A stretch of 64,000 bases of DNA from Phreatobacter oligotrophus (lineage in GTDB: Bacteria > Pseudomonadota > Alphaproteobacteria > Rhizobiales > Phreatobacteraceae), in contig NZ_PZZL01000002.1 in NCBI RefSeq assembly GCF_003046185.1, forward strand, positions 434,001 to 498,000. Direction: 5' to 3'. Under the pieces are notes generated by a model. That model did not search any database. It was given only the letters and a program-made list of their open reading frames with translations, and was not told where the DNA came from. Position 1 is the stretch's first letter, and each line of letters starts with the position of its first letter. A program made the translations under genes and the position numbers. Positions 46,119 to 56,371 of this stretch are shown here, piece by piece.

Positions 46119-47558
46119 TCAGGTCGCGCCCTGCAGGTCCTCGGCCGGCACCGCCTCGTAGGTGGCCTTGAGCGTCTCGACAAGCGGCGCCATGCGGCTG
46201 CCGCGCGAGCCCTTCACCATCACCACGTCGCCGGGCTTGAGGCCGCGGATCACCAGCGGCTCCAGTTCGGCCGCCGTCGGCGCATAGCCGGCGCGGCGAT
46301 GGGAGGGCAGGCGGTCCCAGAGATGGCGCATCATCGGGCCGGAGCAGAAGACGAGGTCGATGTTGCCCTTGTCGATGGGCTCGGCGAGTTCGGCATGGAG
46401 CCGCTCGGCATCATTGCCGAGTTCCAGCATATCGCCGAGCACGACGATGCGGCGCCCCTGCGGGCCCTTCGGCGCGCCGGCCAGCACCGAGATGGCGGCG
46501 CGCACCGAGACGGGATTGGCGTTGTAGCTCTCGTCCAGCAGCGTGAACGAGCCGGACGGCAGCCGGCGCAGGCTCTTCTCGCCCCGGCCGGCCACGGCAC
46601 GGGTCTCGCCGAGGCTGAGGGCGGCCAGCGCCAGGTCGCAGCCCACCAGCTTGGCGGCGGCAAGGACCGCGAGCGAGTTCATGGCGAGGTGCTTGCCGGG
46701 AGCGCCGAACTTGTAGGTGACGTCGGTGCCCATGACGCGGGCGGAGACGGTGGAGCATTCCGCCGCCAGCACGATGCGCATGAGGCGGACATCGGCCTCC
46801 TCGTGCTCGCCGAAGGAGACGATGGTGTCGATGCCGGCGGCGCGGGCGGCCTTCGCGAGGCGCTCGTAGAAGCGGTTGTCGCGCGGCAGGACGGCGACGC
46901 CGCCATGCTCGACGCCGACGAAGATCTCGGCCTTGGCGTCGGCAATGGCCTCGATCGAGCCGAGGTTCTCGATATGGACGGCCTCGATGGCGGTGATGAC
47001 CGCGACGTCCGGGCGGACCATGCGGGTGAGCGGGGTGATCTCGCCGGCATGGTTCATGCCGATCTCGAAGACGCCGAATTCCGCGCCCGCCGGCATGCGG
47101 GCGAGGGTCAGCGGCACGCCGATATGGTTGTTGAAGCTCTTCGGCGGGGCGTGGGTGCGGCCCTCGCGGGCGAGGACGCGGGCCAGCGTCTCCTTGGTCG
47201 AGGTCTTGCCGACCGAGCCGGTGATGCCGACGATCTTGGCGGCGGTGCGGGCCCGGGCGACGATGCCGGCCTTTTCCAGCGCCTTCAGAGGGTCGGCGAC
47301 GGCGATATAGGCGCCGGGCGGGGCCGACTGCGCCCAGTCCTCGGAGACCACGGCGACGGACGCGCCCTTCGCCAGCGCCGCGCCAGCAAAGGCATGGCCG
47401 TCATGGGCGAGGCCCTTGATGGCGACATAGGCCTCGCCCGCATTCAGCGTGCGGGTGTCGATGGAGATGTCGGCGATGGCCGGGCCCGGCTTGCCGAGGA
47501 TGCGGCCGCCCATGGCGCGGGCGAGGGCTTCGGTGGTCCACAGGGGCGGCTGGGTCAT
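46119..47558 (-). CDS. murF: UDP-MurNAc-tripeptide-D-Ala-D-Ala ligase MurF
   Basis: 479 residues. N-terminal [20 protein letters not shown]-loop [24 protein letters not shown] and [17 protein letters not shown]. Adds D-Ala-D-Ala to complete the pentapeptide. ATG overlaps the murE stop by ATGA. Useful as a local comparison for the truncated MurF-like ligase at 11287. Confidence 0.98.
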   Translation of the reverse strand: MTQPPLWTTEALARAMGGRILGKPGPAIADISIDTRTLNAGEAYVAIKGLAHDGHAFAGAALAKGASVAVVSEDWAQSAPPGAYIAVADPLKALEKAGIVARARTAAKIVGITGSVGKTSTKETLARVLAREGRTHAPPKSFNNHIGVPLTLARMPAGAEFGVFEIGMNHAGEITPLTRMVRPDVAVITAIEAVHIENLGSIEAIADAKAEIFVGVEHGGVAVLPRDNRFYERLAKAARAAGIDTIVSFGEHEEADVRLMRIVLAAECSTVSARVMGTDVTYKFGAPGKHLAMNSLAVLAAAKLVGCDLALAALSLGETRAVAGRGEKSLRRLPSGSFTLLDESYNANPVSVRAAISVLAGAPKGPQGRRIVVLGDMLELGNDAERLHAELAEPIDKGNIDLVFCSGPMMRHLWDRLPSHRRAGYAPTAAELEPLVIRGLKPGDVVMVKGSRGSRMAPLVETLKATYEAVPAEDLQGAT

Positions 47559-49048
47559 GCGGACGGGCCTTTCGCGGAACGGTCGGACGAGAAGTCACGG
47601 ATCGCCGCAAGGGCGACCTCGTGGTCGGAGAATGGCAACGTCACGGAGCCGACGATCTGGCCGGTCTCGTGGCCCTTGCCGGCGATGACCAGGAGGTCGC
47701 CGGGCTGAAGGTCGCGCACGGCGGCGCGGATGGCCTCGGCGCGGTCGCCGATCTCCTCGGCGCCAGGCGCGTCGGCGAGGACCTGGGCACGGATAGCGGC
47801 CGGGTCCTCGGAGCGGGGATTGTCGTCGGTGATGATGACGCGGTCGGCCTTGTCCACGGCAATTCGGCCCATCATCGGCCGCTTGCCGGGATCACGGTCG
47901 CCGCCGCAGCCGACGACGACGACGAGCTTACGGGCCGCAAAGGGCCGTGCGGCCTCAAGCACCGTCTCCAGGGCGCCGGGCTTGTGGGCATAGTCGACGA
48001 CCACCGGTGCGCCGTCCTTGGCGCCGACGAATTCGAGCCGGCCCTTCGCGCCTTCCAGCGTCTCCAGCGCGGCGAGCGCCTTGTCGGGATCGGTGCCGCA
48101 GCCGACCGCGAGGCCCGCGGCCACGAGGGCGTTCTCCACCTGGAAGCGGCCGAGCAGCGGGATCAGCACCTCGCTGTCACGGCCGAAGGCGCGCAGCTTC
48201 ACGCGCTGGGAAGCCCCCTTGATCGTCTCGGAGAGGATGGCGATGCCGGTCTCACCGAAGGCCCTGTCGCGCCCGACCATCAGGAGGCGCTGGCCGCGCG
48301 CGCGGGCCGCAGCGGCGAAATGGTCGCCCTCCGGGCCGGCGACAACCACCGCCGTGCCGTCAGGCGGCAGGAGGTCGGTGAAGAGCCGCAGCTTCGCGGT
48401 TCGATAGGCCTCGAAGGTCTTGTGATAGTCGAGATGGTCGCGGGAAAGGTTGGTGAAGCCGGCAGCCTGGATGCGCACGCCGTCGAGCCGGTGCTGATCG
48501 AGGCCGTGGGACGAGGCCTCGAAGGCGACGTGGGTGACGCCCTCCCCCGCCAGCGTGTCGAGGGTCTGGTGCAGGGTCACCGGGTCGGGCGTCGTCAGGC
48601 CGCCATAGACCTTGCCGGAGGGGCGCACCACGCCGACCGTGCCGATGGAAGCGCTCGGATGGCCGTCGAAGGCGAAGATCTGGCGAACGAAGGCCGCAAC
48701 CGACGTCTTGCCGGAGGTACCGGTGACGGCGGCGATGGTGCCGGGCTGGCGCGGATGGAAGCGGCTCGCCGCCAGAGCCAGCGTCCGGCGGGCATTGGCG
48801 ACGCACACCACCGGCACATCGCCGATGGAGGCGGGCGCGGCGGGCGAATCGGTGACGATGGCGGCGGCGCCGGCGCGGGCCGCGGCCTCGGCATAGGCCA
48901 TGCCGTCGGTCTTCTCGCCTTTCAGGGCAAAGAACAGGCTGCCCTTCGCCACGGCCCGGCTGTCGGCGGTGACGCCGGTGACGGGGGCTGCCGCGCCATT
49001 GCCGGGCGCCTCGTCGGCAAGCAGGTCCTTGAGGGTCAGGGTCGTCAT
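47555..49048 (-). CDS. murE: UDP-MurNAc-tripeptide synthetase MurE (meso-DAP type)
   Basis: 497 residues from ATG 49048. N-terminal VTADSRAVAKGSLFFALKG, P-loop VTGTSGKTSVAAF, and the DNPR motif in IITDDNPRSED, which marks meso-diaminopimelate-adding enzymes. Stops inside the murF start (ATGA). 84 bp from ftsI. Confidence 0.97.
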   Translation of the reverse strand: MTTLTLKDLLADEAPGNGAAAPVTGVTADSRAVAKGSLFFALKGEKTDGMAYAEAAARAGAAAIVTDSPAAPASIGDVPVVCVANARRTLALAASRFHPRQPGTIAAVTGTSGKTSVAAFVRQIFAFDGHPSASIGTVGVVRPSGKVYGGLTTPDPVTLHQTLDTLAGEGVTHVAFEASSHGLDQHRLDGVRIQAAGFTNLSRDHLDYHKTFEAYRTAKLRLFTDLLPPDGTAVVVAGPEGDHFAAAARARGQRLLMVGRDRAFGETGIAILSETIKGASQRVKLRAFGRDSEVLIPLLGRFQVENALVAAGLAVGCGTDPDKALAALETLEGAKGRLEFVGAKDGAPVVVDYAHKPGALETVLEAARPFAARKLVVVVGCGGDRDPGKRPMMGRIAVDKADRVIITDDNPRSEDPAAIRAQVLADAPGAEEIGDRAEAIRAAVRDLQPGDLLVIAGKGHETGQIVGSVTLPFSDHEVALAAIRDFSSDRSAKGPSA

Positions 49049-49132
49049 GCAGGCTCTCGGATCGCGCGCATCAGCACGGGACAAGATGGCGGACTTTAGG
49101 CGGTGTCCCGGTCGGGGCGATGCGACCGAGGG

Positions 49133-50899
49133 TCACCGTCCCGGCATGCGGTAGCCGACCTGGATCGTCTGCATGGCCGGGGCAAGGTCGAAGCGCGGCT
49201 GCAGGCCGAGGAGCGGCGCGGAACGGGCGATGACGCGGCCGGCCGTCGGGGCGGCATTGAAGCCGGCGGTGGCGAGGCCATGGGTCTCGGGGATGCCGCG
49301 CGGCTCGTCCAGCATGACGAGCAGGAGGTAGCGCGGCTGGTCGGCGGGGAAGACCGCCATGAAGGAGTTGAGCTGCTTGTCCTTGGAGTAGCGGCCGCCG
49401 ATCACCTTCTCCGAGGTGCCGGTCTTACCGCCGACGTAGAAGCCCTCGACATCGGCGCGCCGGCCGGAGCCGCGCTCGGAATTGAGGCGCATCAGGAAGC
49501 GCATGGCCTGCGAGGTCTCGGGACGGATGACCTGGCGCGAGGCAGCCTGGACCTGCTCGGGCGAGCGGCGCAGGAAGGTCGGCGTGATCAGCCGCCCGCC
49601 ATTGACCAGCGCGGCGGTGCCCATGACCGCCTGGAGCGGGGCGACCGAGATGCCGTGGCCGAAGGAGACGGTGGCGGCGGTGATGTCGGCCCAGCGACGC
49701 GGTACGAGCGGCGCGGTGGAGGGGCCGATCTCGGTGACGACGCGGTCGAACTGGCCGAGACGGCGCAGGAAGGACCGCTGATGCTCTCCGCCGAGCGACA
49801 GCGCCATGCGGCTGGTGCCGATGTTGGAGGAATAGGTGAAGACCTCCGGCAGGGTGAGCACGCGCCGCTGGGCGTGGAAGTCCTTCACCTGGTGCCGGCC
49901 GACGGCCATGGGGAAGCGGGCATCGAAGGTCGAGTTGATGTTGAAGCGGCCGGAATCGATCGCCATGGCCGTCGTCAGCGACTTCATCACCGAGCCCATC
50001 TCGTAGACGCCGGTTGTGATGCGGTTGGCGCGGTCGAAACCTGCGGCGGTCGAGGGCTGGTTCGGGTCGTAGTCGGGGATCGAGGCGAGCGCGAGAATCT
50101 CGCCGGTATTGACGTCGACGATCACGCCGGCCGCCGCCTTGGCGCGGAACTTCTGGTGCGCCTGGATCAGCTCGTCGCGCAGCACGTGCTGGACGCGCAG
50201 GTCGATGGAGAGCTGCACAGCCGCCTGGTTGCGGTCGGTGACCAGGCCGGCGCGGTGCAGTTCGGCGAGGCCCTGGTTGTCGATGTAGCGCTCGATGCCG
50301 CCGAGGCCCTGGTTGTCGACATTGACCATGCCGAGGACGTGGGAGAGCGTCGGGCCGTTCGGGTAGGAGCGCTTGGCCTCGCGCAGGAAGCCGACGCCGG
50401 GAATGCCGAGGCGGTGGATCTGGTCGCGCTGGGCGGGCGTGATCTCGCGGCGCAGCCAGACGAAGCCCTTGCCGGAGCGCAGGCGCTCGCGCACCTCGCG
50501 GGCGTCGAGGTCGGGCAGGACGGCGGTGAGCAGTTCGGTGGCCTCGTCGACGTCGAAGCTCGCCGCGAGCTTCTTCGGCTCGGCATAGAGCGAGATGGCG
50601 CGCACGTCGGTGGCCAGCACCTCGCCGTTGCGGTCGAGGATGTCGGGGCGCGTCGAGGAGACTGCCTCGGCGCTGCGCACGCCCGACTGCGCGGAGCGGT
50701 CATAGCGCACGACATAGACGACGAGGCTGACGGCGATCACCGCATAAAGCGCACCGAAGCCGAGCATGGCGAGGCGCACGCGCGAGCGCGCCTTGCGCAG
50801 GCGCTCGGACTGCGGGCCGGCCAGCACCCACGCGAAGAAATGCCGGGTGCGCATCAGGAAGGAGGGGCGCGGCGGAGCTTCGGCGGTCATGTCGGTCAT
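49133..50899 (-). CDS. ftsI: Septal transpeptidase FtsI (PBP3)
   Basis: 588 residues, class B penicillin-binding protein. One membrane helix near 45-65, a pedestal domain, then the transpeptidase motifs S-x-x-K in GSVMKSL, S-x-N in TYSSNIGTS and K-T-G in GGKTGTSEK. Start overlaps the ftsL stop (TGATG). Partner of FtsW at the septum. Confidence 0.97.
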   Translation of the reverse strand: MTDMTAEAPPRPSFLMRTRHFFAWVLAGPQSERLRKARSRVRLAMLGFGALYAVIAVSLVVYVVRYDRSAQSGVRSAEAVSSTRPDILDRNGEVLATDVRAISLYAEPKKLAASFDVDEATELLTAVLPDLDAREVRERLRSGKGFVWLRREITPAQRDQIHRLGIPGVGFLREAKRSYPNGPTLSHVLGMVNVDNQGLGGIERYIDNQGLAELHRAGLVTDRNQAAVQLSIDLRVQHVLRDELIQAHQKFRAKAAAGVIVDVNTGEILALASIPDYDPNQPSTAAGFDRANRITTGVYEMGSVMKSLTTAMAIDSGRFNINSTFDARFPMAVGRHQVKDFHAQRRVLTLPEVFTYSSNIGTSRMALSLGGEHQRSFLRRLGQFDRVVTEIGPSTAPLVPRRWADITAATVSFGHGISVAPLQAVMGTAALVNGGRLITPTFLRRSPEQVQAASRQVIRPETSQAMRFLMRLNSERGSGRRADVEGFYVGGKTGTSEKVIGGRYSKDKQLNSFMAVFPADQPRYLLLVMLDEPRGIPETHGLATAGFNAAPTAGRVIARSAPLLGLQPRFDLAPAMQTIQVGYRMPGR

Positions 50900-51303
50900 C
50901 AGCGGCCTCCTGCCGGGCGGCGCTGCGGCAGCGGCATGCCGCCCGGAATGGTGCCGGTGGTGATGCCGCCCTCGCCGCCGGCCTCCATGGCCTGCAGCAT
51001 GGAGCCGATCGGATCGGGATCGATCACCGGCTTGTCGGGTAGGCCGGACAGGTCATGCAGCTGGTTGATGGCCAGCGGCCGGAGGCGGAGGTGCTTCTCC
51101 GCCAGCGCCTGCAGGCGGTCTGGGCTGTTGAGCTGAGCCCACTGGGCCTTCAGCTCGGCGATGGCCTCGCGCTCGCGGGTGATCTCGAGGCGAAGCTTCG
51201 CCACCTGCTCGCCGTGGCGCGTCGCCTCGTACTTGATGCGATAGACATAGGCCGCCGCCGTCACCAGCGCCGCAACCACGAGAATGTTGAGGAAGCGCAT
51301 CAT
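50899..51303 (-). CDS. ftsL: Cell division protein FtsL
   Basis: 134 residues. Membrane helix [20 protein letters not shown], then a coiled coil ([20 protein letters not shown]) and the family segment [18 protein letters not shown]. The C-terminal tail is Pro/Gly-rich. ATG 51303 overlaps the rsmH stop by ATGA. Identification rests on position and architecture as well as sequence. Confidence 0.93.
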   Translation of the reverse strand: MMRFLNILVVAALVTAAAYVYRIKYEATRHGEQVAKLRLEITREREAIAELKAQWAQLNSPDRLQALAEKHLRLRPLAINQLHDLSGLPDKPVIDPDPIGSMLQAMEAGGEGGITTGTIPGGMPLPQRRPAGGR

Positions 51304-52277
51304 GGCCGGCGCCTCGCAGGGGCGGTGGTCCTGACCGCGGCGCGCAGCTTGGCGGAGCGGGCGCGCGGGTTGACGGCGCTCTCGGCCTCGGAGGCGGCGA
51401 CAGCCTTGCGGTGGAGGAGCGTGAAGGTCGGCTCGGGCGCATGGACGGCGGGCGCATGGCGCGAGCCGGCGGGAGCCTTGCCGGACCGGTCGACGAGGAA
51501 CTGCTTGACGATGCGATCCTCGAGCGAATGGAAGGTGACCACCACGAGGCGTCCGCCGGGCTTCAGCACCCGCTCGGCCGCGACCAGTGCCGTTTCCAGT
51601 TCGCCGAGCTCGTCGTTCACCGCGATGCGCAGCGCCTGGAAGGTGCGCGTCGCCGGGTGGATGTCGCCGGGCTTGGAGCGCACGACACGTCCCACGATGT
51701 CGGCAAGGCGCTTCGTCGTGGTGATCGGCGCTTCCGCGCGCTCGCGGACGATGGCCTTGGCGATATGGCGCGACAGGCGCTCCTCGCCATAGGTGTAGAT
51801 GAGGTTGGCGAGGTCGGTCTCCTCGAGCCGCGCGACGAGATCGGCGGCGCTGTCGCCCTCGCGCGCCATGCGCATGTCGAGAGGCCCGTCGAAGCGGAAG
51901 GAGAATCCGCGGTCGGCCTCGTCGAGCTGCATGGAGGAGACGCCGATATCGAGCACGACGCCATCGACCGCGGCGTGGCCGCAATCGGCGGAAACCTCGT
52001 CGAGATTGGCGAAACGGTCGTGGACGAGGGTAAGCCGGCCGCCCGACGCCTCGACCAGCGCGGCGCCCGCGGCAATGGCGGTCGGGTCGCGGTCGATGGC
52101 GATGACGCGGGTGTCGGCAGCCGCGAGGATGGCGGCGGTATAGCCGCCGGCGCCGAACGTGCCGTCGATGATGATGTCGCCGTCGTGCGGCGTGAGGCTG
52201 CCCAGGACCTCGGCCAGCAGCACGGGCACGTGCCGGGGCGCGTCGCCCCTACCGTCCCTTGCCATGGCTGACGTCAT
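51300..52277 (-). CDS. rsmH: 16S rRNA m4C1402 methyltransferase RsmH
   Basis: 325 residues. SAM-binding [41 protein letters not shown] and the [12 protein letters not shown] motif identify RsmH (MraW). GGGAGGGG is just upstream of ATG 52277; ATG 52265 is possible. It heads the dcw cluster. The 260-bp region upstream (52278-52537) is GC-rich and has no mraZ. Confidence 0.97.
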   Translation of the reverse strand: MTSAMARDGRGDAPRHVPVLLAEVLGSLTPHDGDIIIDGTFGAGGYTAAILAAADTRVIAIDRDPTAIAAGAALVEASGGRLTLVHDRFANLDEVSADCGHAAVDGVVLDIGVSSMQLDEADRGFSFRFDGPLDMRMAREGDSAADLVARLEETDLANLIYTYGEERLSRHIAKAIVRERAEAPITTTKRLADIVGRVVRSKPGDIHPATRTFQALRIAVNDELGELETALVAAERVLKPGGRLVVVTFHSLEDRIVKQFLVDRSGKAPAGSRHAPAVHAPEPTFTLLHRKAVAASEAESAVNPRARSAKLRAAVRTTAPARRRP

Positions 52278-52537
52278 GCCGCCCCTCCCGCGCGCCGCCC
52301 CCGGGAGGCGCTGGCGGGTCCGGGCGGTGCACCTCTCCCACGGCGGCGACGCGCGGCCGGGGCGCGTCGGAGGCGTGGGGATCGGCTGCTCGCTGCGGAC
52401 CGGCATGGCATCACGGGCGTGGTGACGACGCCGTCCCGCCGGCCTTTCCGCGGGCATCGTGCCGTCAACGCCTGATTAACGCCGCCGGCCGTTAAGAAAC
52501 GGTTTCCGTCAAGGGTTTGGTCACCATGACGGCTCGC

Positions 52538-53155
52538 TCACGCGACTGGCTTGGGATGCACGCCATCGAAGGTCGAGCGGATGGCGCGGGCGAGGAAGAC
52601 ATAGGACCAGCCCTGGAAAATCAGCTCCACCGCCAGGAAGGTGCCGAGCACCCAGGCCGCCGCCTGCGGCAGCTGGACGGCAATGACGATGCCGAGGAGC
52701 AGCGACAGGAGCCCCGAGGCGAGGATCCAGCCCCAGGCCACCATCGGACGCACCTGGAAGGCGGCGATGATGCGCAGAAGGCCGGTAGCGATCAGCATGG
52801 CGGCGCAGACCATGGTGAGGGCGATGACCGCCTGGAGCGGGTTGATGAAGACCAGGACGCCGGTGATCACATAGACCACGCCGATGCCGATCATGGTCAG
52901 CCGGCTCTGCCAGCCCGGGTGCCTGAAGGCGTCGACCAGAAGCACCGCGCCGCCCGCCAGCATCATGGCGCCGAAGGTGAGCGCGCTGACCAGCGAGAAG
53001 AGGTGCACGGCGACGAGGCCGAACAGCCCAAGCAGGATGAGGGCGATGCCCGCGGCCATGAGCCAGCCGGAATTGCGGCGGAGTGGCACGAGCTGGGAGC
53101 CGATGGAGGCGCCGGTGCGGGCGGTGTCGGTGGGGGCGGGCTGGACGTCGGTCAT
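52538..53155 (-). CDS. HdeD-family membrane protein
   Basis: 205 residues with six hydrophobic helices in paired repeats (GWLMAAGIALILLGLFGLVAV; GAMMLAGGAVLLVDAF; GIGVVYVITGVLVFINP). This matches the HdeD/DUF308 family linked to acid resistance in E. coli; role here unproved. GAGGAG lies about nine bases before ATG 53155. It precedes rsmH in the same direction but 260 bp away, so it is probably a separate unit. Confidence 0.85.
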   Translation of the reverse strand: MTDVQPAPTDTARTGASIGSQLVPLRRNSGWLMAAGIALILLGLFGLVAVHLFSLVSALTFGAMMLAGGAVLLVDAFRHPGWQSRLTMIGIGVVYVITGVLVFINPLQAVIALTMVCAAMLIATGLLRIIAAFQVRPMVAWGWILASGLLSLLLGIVIAVQLPQAAAWVLGTFLAVELIFQGWSYVFLARAIRSTFDGVHPKPVA

Positions 53156-53225
53156 GGATCGGGCTCCTCGTGCTCCAACACAATGCGCCCGCGACGCGCC
53201 CGTTCCGTGACGGCCGTGCGTCACG

Positions 53226-53969
53226 TCATCGCTGGCCCCGCCGCACCACCGGGAAATCGAAGACGCGGGCGGGGAAGGGCTCGTTCACGAGCTGGAAGTG
53301 CCACCATTCCTTCGCATAGGCGCGGAAGCCATTGCGCTGCATCAAGGAGGCCAGCATGGCGCGGTTCGCGGCCGCCTCGCGGCCGATGCCGGGCGCGCGG
53401 ACATGGGCGGCCGGGTCGAAGCAGTCATAGGAGGTGCCGAAATCGAGGGCGCCGTCGTCGAGGCGCTGGCCGGCGGGCGCGGTGCAGGCGCCACTCGCGA
53501 AGCCCGGCGCAGCACCAGCGCGCGCGATGCCGAGATCGACGGTCGAGCCACGGGAATGGGTGGAGCGGGAGGAGAGATAGCCCTCGACCGACAGGCGGGC
53601 CTTGTCGATGCCGGGATAGAAGACCGCCTTCATCCGCTGGTCGGTGGCGTCGCGGGTCCAGGCCATCATGTCGGCCACGGCGGTGGCAGGGCGGTAGCAG
53701 TCCCAGACGACGAGGGTCAGGCCCCGCGGCGCGATCTCCGCCTGGGCGCGGGCGAGCGCCTCGGCGGCGCGGCGGGTGAGGATGCACTCGCCGGCGAGAT
53801 AGCCGGCGACGGGACGGCCGAGGAAATTGCGGGACCCGGCATAGCGGATGTCCTGCCGGATGGTCGGGGCGACCTCGGCGAGATGGACGAACCCGTCCGG
53901 CAGGGCCGACTGGGCGGAGACCGGAAGCGGCGCAGACAGGACGGCGAGCAGGGTGAGGATGGCGCGCAT
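53226..53969 (-). CDS. VanX/DdpX-type D-Ala-D-Ala dipeptidase
   Basis: 247 residues with a signal peptide (LLAVLSAPLPVSA). Zinc and catalytic residues of VanX-type enzymes are seen: R93 in CYRP, H138 and D145 in STHSRGSTVDLGI, E221 and H224 in EWWHF. Being exported, it would act on periplasmic D-Ala-D-Ala as DdpX does, recycling or nutrition rather than vancomycin resistance (inference). It follows the amidase gene by 40 bp. Confidence 0.92.
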   Translation of the reverse strand: MRAILTLLAVLSAPLPVSAQSALPDGFVHLAEVAPTIRQDIRYAGSRNFLGRPVAGYLAGECILTRRAAEALARAQAEIAPRGLTLVVWDCYRPATAVADMMAWTRDATDQRMKAVFYPGIDKARLSVEGYLSSRSTHSRGSTVDLGIARAGAAPGFASGACTAPAGQRLDDGALDFGTSYDCFDPAAHVRAPGIGREAAANRAMLASLMQRNGFRAYAKEWWHFQLVNEPFPARVFDFPVVRRGQR

Positions 53970-54009
53970 GGCGCGAGCCTCCCGCCGCGCCGGTGCTTTG
54001 GCAAGCCGG

Positions 54010-54789
54010 TCAGCGCGCTGCGAGGAGGTCCCGCAGGGTGCGCAGCGTCGATGCATCGGCCACGCCGTCGACGCGCTCCTGCCGCCAGTGGCGCTGGAAG
54101 GCGGTGACAACCGCTTCGGTCGGCGCATCGAAGACGCCGGTGACCTGCAGCCCGTAGCCCAGCATGCCGAACATGGCCTGCAAGGCCTGGATGGGCGGGC
54201 CCTCCTCGCCCAGGCGATAGGTCGGGCCCTCCTGGATCGGGGCCGGCGGCACCCAGAGGCCGACGCCCTCCTCCGCCAGCCGGGCCCAGGGAAACAGCTC
54301 GCCGGGATCCTGCTTGCGGCCGGGCGCGGTGTCGGAATGGGCGAGCACCCCCAGCGGCGGGATGTGACCGCGCCGCAGGAGGATGTCGCGCGCGAGATTG
54401 ATGACAGCGGCGATCTGCGCATCCGGGAAGGGACGATAGCCCCATTCATGGCCGGGATTGACGATCTCGATACCGATGGAGCGGGAATTGACGTCCTCCC
54501 GGCCCTGCCATGAGCCGGCTCCCGCATGCCAGGCCCGGCGGCTCTCGGCGACGCACTGGATGATCTCGCCATCCTCGAAGACGACGTAATGGGCGGAGAC
54601 GCGCGGCGCATGCGGGTCGCACAGGCGCCTCAGCGCCGCCATGCCATCGGTCATGCCGGTATAGTGCAGGAGCAGGATGTCGATGCTCGCCCGCCGCTCG
54701 TCATGGTTCGGCGAGGGGGCAAGGCCCGTCGCCCAGGGCGAATCCGGGCGTTCCAGGGCCTCGTCGTGATGGTCGTGGTGATCGCTCAT
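54010..54789 (-). CDS. N-acetylmuramoyl-L-alanine amidase with peptidoglycan-binding domain
   Basis: 259 residues. Amidase_2 (AmpD-like) domain with LLLHYTGM, IGIEIVNPGHEWGY and AHSDTAPGRKQDPG: zinc His and Asp residues in the usual places. C-terminal PG_binding_1 domain (about 190-255) with IQALQAMFGMLGYG and VTAFQRHWRQ. A His-rich start (SDHHDHHDE) and no signal peptide suggest a cytosolic anhydro-muropeptide amidase. GAGAGG precedes ATG 54789. Confidence 0.92.
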   Translation of the reverse strand: MSDHHDHHDEALERPDSPWATGLAPSPNHDERRASIDILLLHYTGMTDGMAALRRLCDPHAPRVSAHYVVFEDGEIIQCVAESRRAWHAGAGSWQGREDVNSRSIGIEIVNPGHEWGYRPFPDAQIAAVINLARDILLRRGHIPPLGVLAHSDTAPGRKQDPGELFPWARLAEEGVGLWVPPAPIQEGPTYRLGEEGPPIQALQAMFGMLGYGLQVTGVFDAPTEAVVTAFQRHWRQERVDGVADASTLRTLRDLLAAR

Positions 54790-54961
54790 GCCGGGCCTCT
54801 CGCCCCCTTGCGACCGCGCGGCGGTCGACGGGCTGTCATGAAGGCTGTTTAGGACGCCCCGGCCCGTCCCGCCAAGCGGGGACGTGGCAAGGCGCCGCTT
54901 GCGCCGCGGCACGGCGGCGGGCAAAGCATGCATCCTCCGTCTCACCCAAGGGAATCACACC

Positions 54962-55525
54962 ATGTCCGGCCACGGTCATATGGACCCCTCCAACAAGACG
55001 ATCGCCCTGCTGATCGCCGTCCTCGCGCTCTTCCTGGCCCTCGCCGAGACCGCCGCCAAGAGCTCGCAGACCGACGCCCTCAACGCCAATGTGGAAGCCT
55101 CGAACCTCTGGGCCTTCTTCCAGGCCAAGACGATCCGCATGACCGCGGTGACCACGGCCGCCGAGGACATGACCATCACCCGCAACCTCGTGGCCGACGA
55201 GGCCGCCAAGGCGGCGATGACCCGGCAGATCGAGACCTGGCAGGGCCGCGCCGCGCGCTGGGACAACGAGCCGGAGACCAATGAGGGCCGCCGCCAGCTC
55301 TCCGCCCGCGCCCAGGCGGCCGAGAAGAAGCGCGACGTCGCCTACAAGCGCTACCACGACTTCGAGATTTCCTCGGCGGCGTTCCAGATCGCCATCGTGC
55401 TGGCCTCGGCCGCGGTGGTGACCGGCGCCATGGCGCTGGCCTGGCTCTCGGGCGGCCTCGGCCTCGTCGGCATTGCATTCTCGGCCATCGGCCTGTTCAA
55501 GCCCGGCCTGATCCACCTGTTCTGA
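54962..55525 (+). CDS. DUF4337 membrane protein
   Basis: 187 residues. Membrane helix at about 12-30 (TIALLIAVLALFLALAETAA), a long charged helical region with NLWAFFQAKTIRMTA, and two helices at the C-terminus (IAIVLASAAVVTGAMALAW; GLGLVGIAFSAIGLF). This is the DUF4337 pattern; function unknown. AAGGGA precedes ATG. Eleven bp before the cupin gene. Confidence 0.85.
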   Translation: MSGHGHMDPSNKTIALLIAVLALFLALAETAAKSSQTDALNANVEASNLWAFFQAKTIRMTAVTTAAEDMTITRNLVADEAAKAAMTRQIETWQGRAARWDNEPETNEGRRQLSARAQAAEKKRDVAYKRYHDFEISSAAFQIAIVLASAAVVTGAMALAWLSGGLGLVGIAFSAIGLFKPGLIHLF

Positions 55526-55536
55526 AGGCCCTCCCC

Positions 55537-55878
55537 ATGAAGATGTCCGACATCCCCTTCGGCACGGTCGACTGGGAGACCGTCGAGCCGACGCGCCATC
55601 CCGGCGAGGTCGGCGAGGCGCTGTGGCGGACGCGGCATTTCGGTCCGGCGGACAATGCCATCCGGGTCAGGATGGTCGAATATTCGCCGGGCTATGTCTC
55701 CGACCACTGGTGCTCGAAGGGCCATGTGCTCTTCTGCCTGTCGGGCGAGCTCGAGACGAGGCTGGAGGACGGCCGCGTCTTCGTGCTGAAGCCGGGCATG
55801 AGCTACCAGGTGGCCGATGGCGCGGAAGCCCATCGCTCGACGGCGCCGAAGGGCGCGCGGCTGTTCATCGTCGACTGA
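55537..55878 (+). CDS. Small cupin (DHCW-motif type)
   Basis: 113 residues. Single cupin barrel with YVSDHWCSKGHVLFCLSGEL: the DHWC variant of the DHCW motif and the following GHV/LSGE strand. ETRLEDGRVFVLKPGMSYQV and a late His complete the metal pocket. Likely co-transcribed with the DUF4337 gene. Substrate unknown. Confidence 0.88.
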   Translation: MKMSDIPFGTVDWETVEPTRHPGEVGEALWRTRHFGPADNAIRVRMVEYSPGYVSDHWCSKGHVLFCLSGELETRLEDGRVFVLKPGMSYQVADGAEAHRSTAPKGARLFIVD

Positions 55879-56001
55879 GGCGGCGGGGGCTGCGCTCCCG
55901 CGAGGTCTTCGCGGGGCGGGAACCTCCTTCCCGCTCCCGGCGTATTGCATTGCAACATGGCCAATGGTGCCATGATGTCGATGAGACGCCGGGAGTTCTC
56001 C

Positions 56002-56370
56002 ATGGATTCCATCCATCGCCAGGTGCGTGCCGCCGCCCTTCGGGACCTGTCGGTCGCCGTGCTCGCCGCCCTCGCCCTGATGTTCCACTTTGCCGCCGAC
56101 CCGATCGCCGCGATGAAGGCGGGCGCCATCGGCTTCACCTTCGCCTCGCTGCTGATGATCGTGCGCATCGCCCGCGCCGAGCGGCAGAACGTGGTCGAGG
56201 GCGAGGTGTGGAACAATCTCGCCGCCGAGGAGCGCCCGCCGCTGCGCATTGCCCATCGCGAAATCCGCCGCGCGGAGTGGCAGGTCTGCGGGCTCTATGC
56301 CTGGTATGCCTCCGGCGTCTCGTTGGCCTTGTGGACGCTGGAGATCGGCGGCTGCCTGATGACGCTCTGA
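56002..56370 (+). CDS. Hypothetical membrane protein
   Basis: 122 residues from ATG 56002, which has GGGAG six bases upstream. Helices near 17-35 and 43-58 (GAIGFTFASLLMIVRIA) and near 95-115. The middle segment EGEVWNNLAAEERPP is hydrophilic. Similar small membrane proteins occur across Rhizobiales without assigned function. Convergent with the GNAT gene, 1 bp apart. Confidence 0.75.
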   Translation: MDSIHRQVRAAALRDLSVAVLAALALMFHFAADPIAAMKAGAIGFTFASLLMIVRIARAERQNVVEGEVWNNLAAEERPPLRIAHREIRRAEWQVCGLYAWYASGVSLALWTLEIGGCLMTL

Positions 56371-56371
56371 C

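Noticed and set aside
53226-53969. Vancomycin-resistance VanX
   Set aside because: The protein is exported and no vanH/vanA or regulator is near; a D-Ala-D-Ala recycling role is more likely in a Gram-negative cell.
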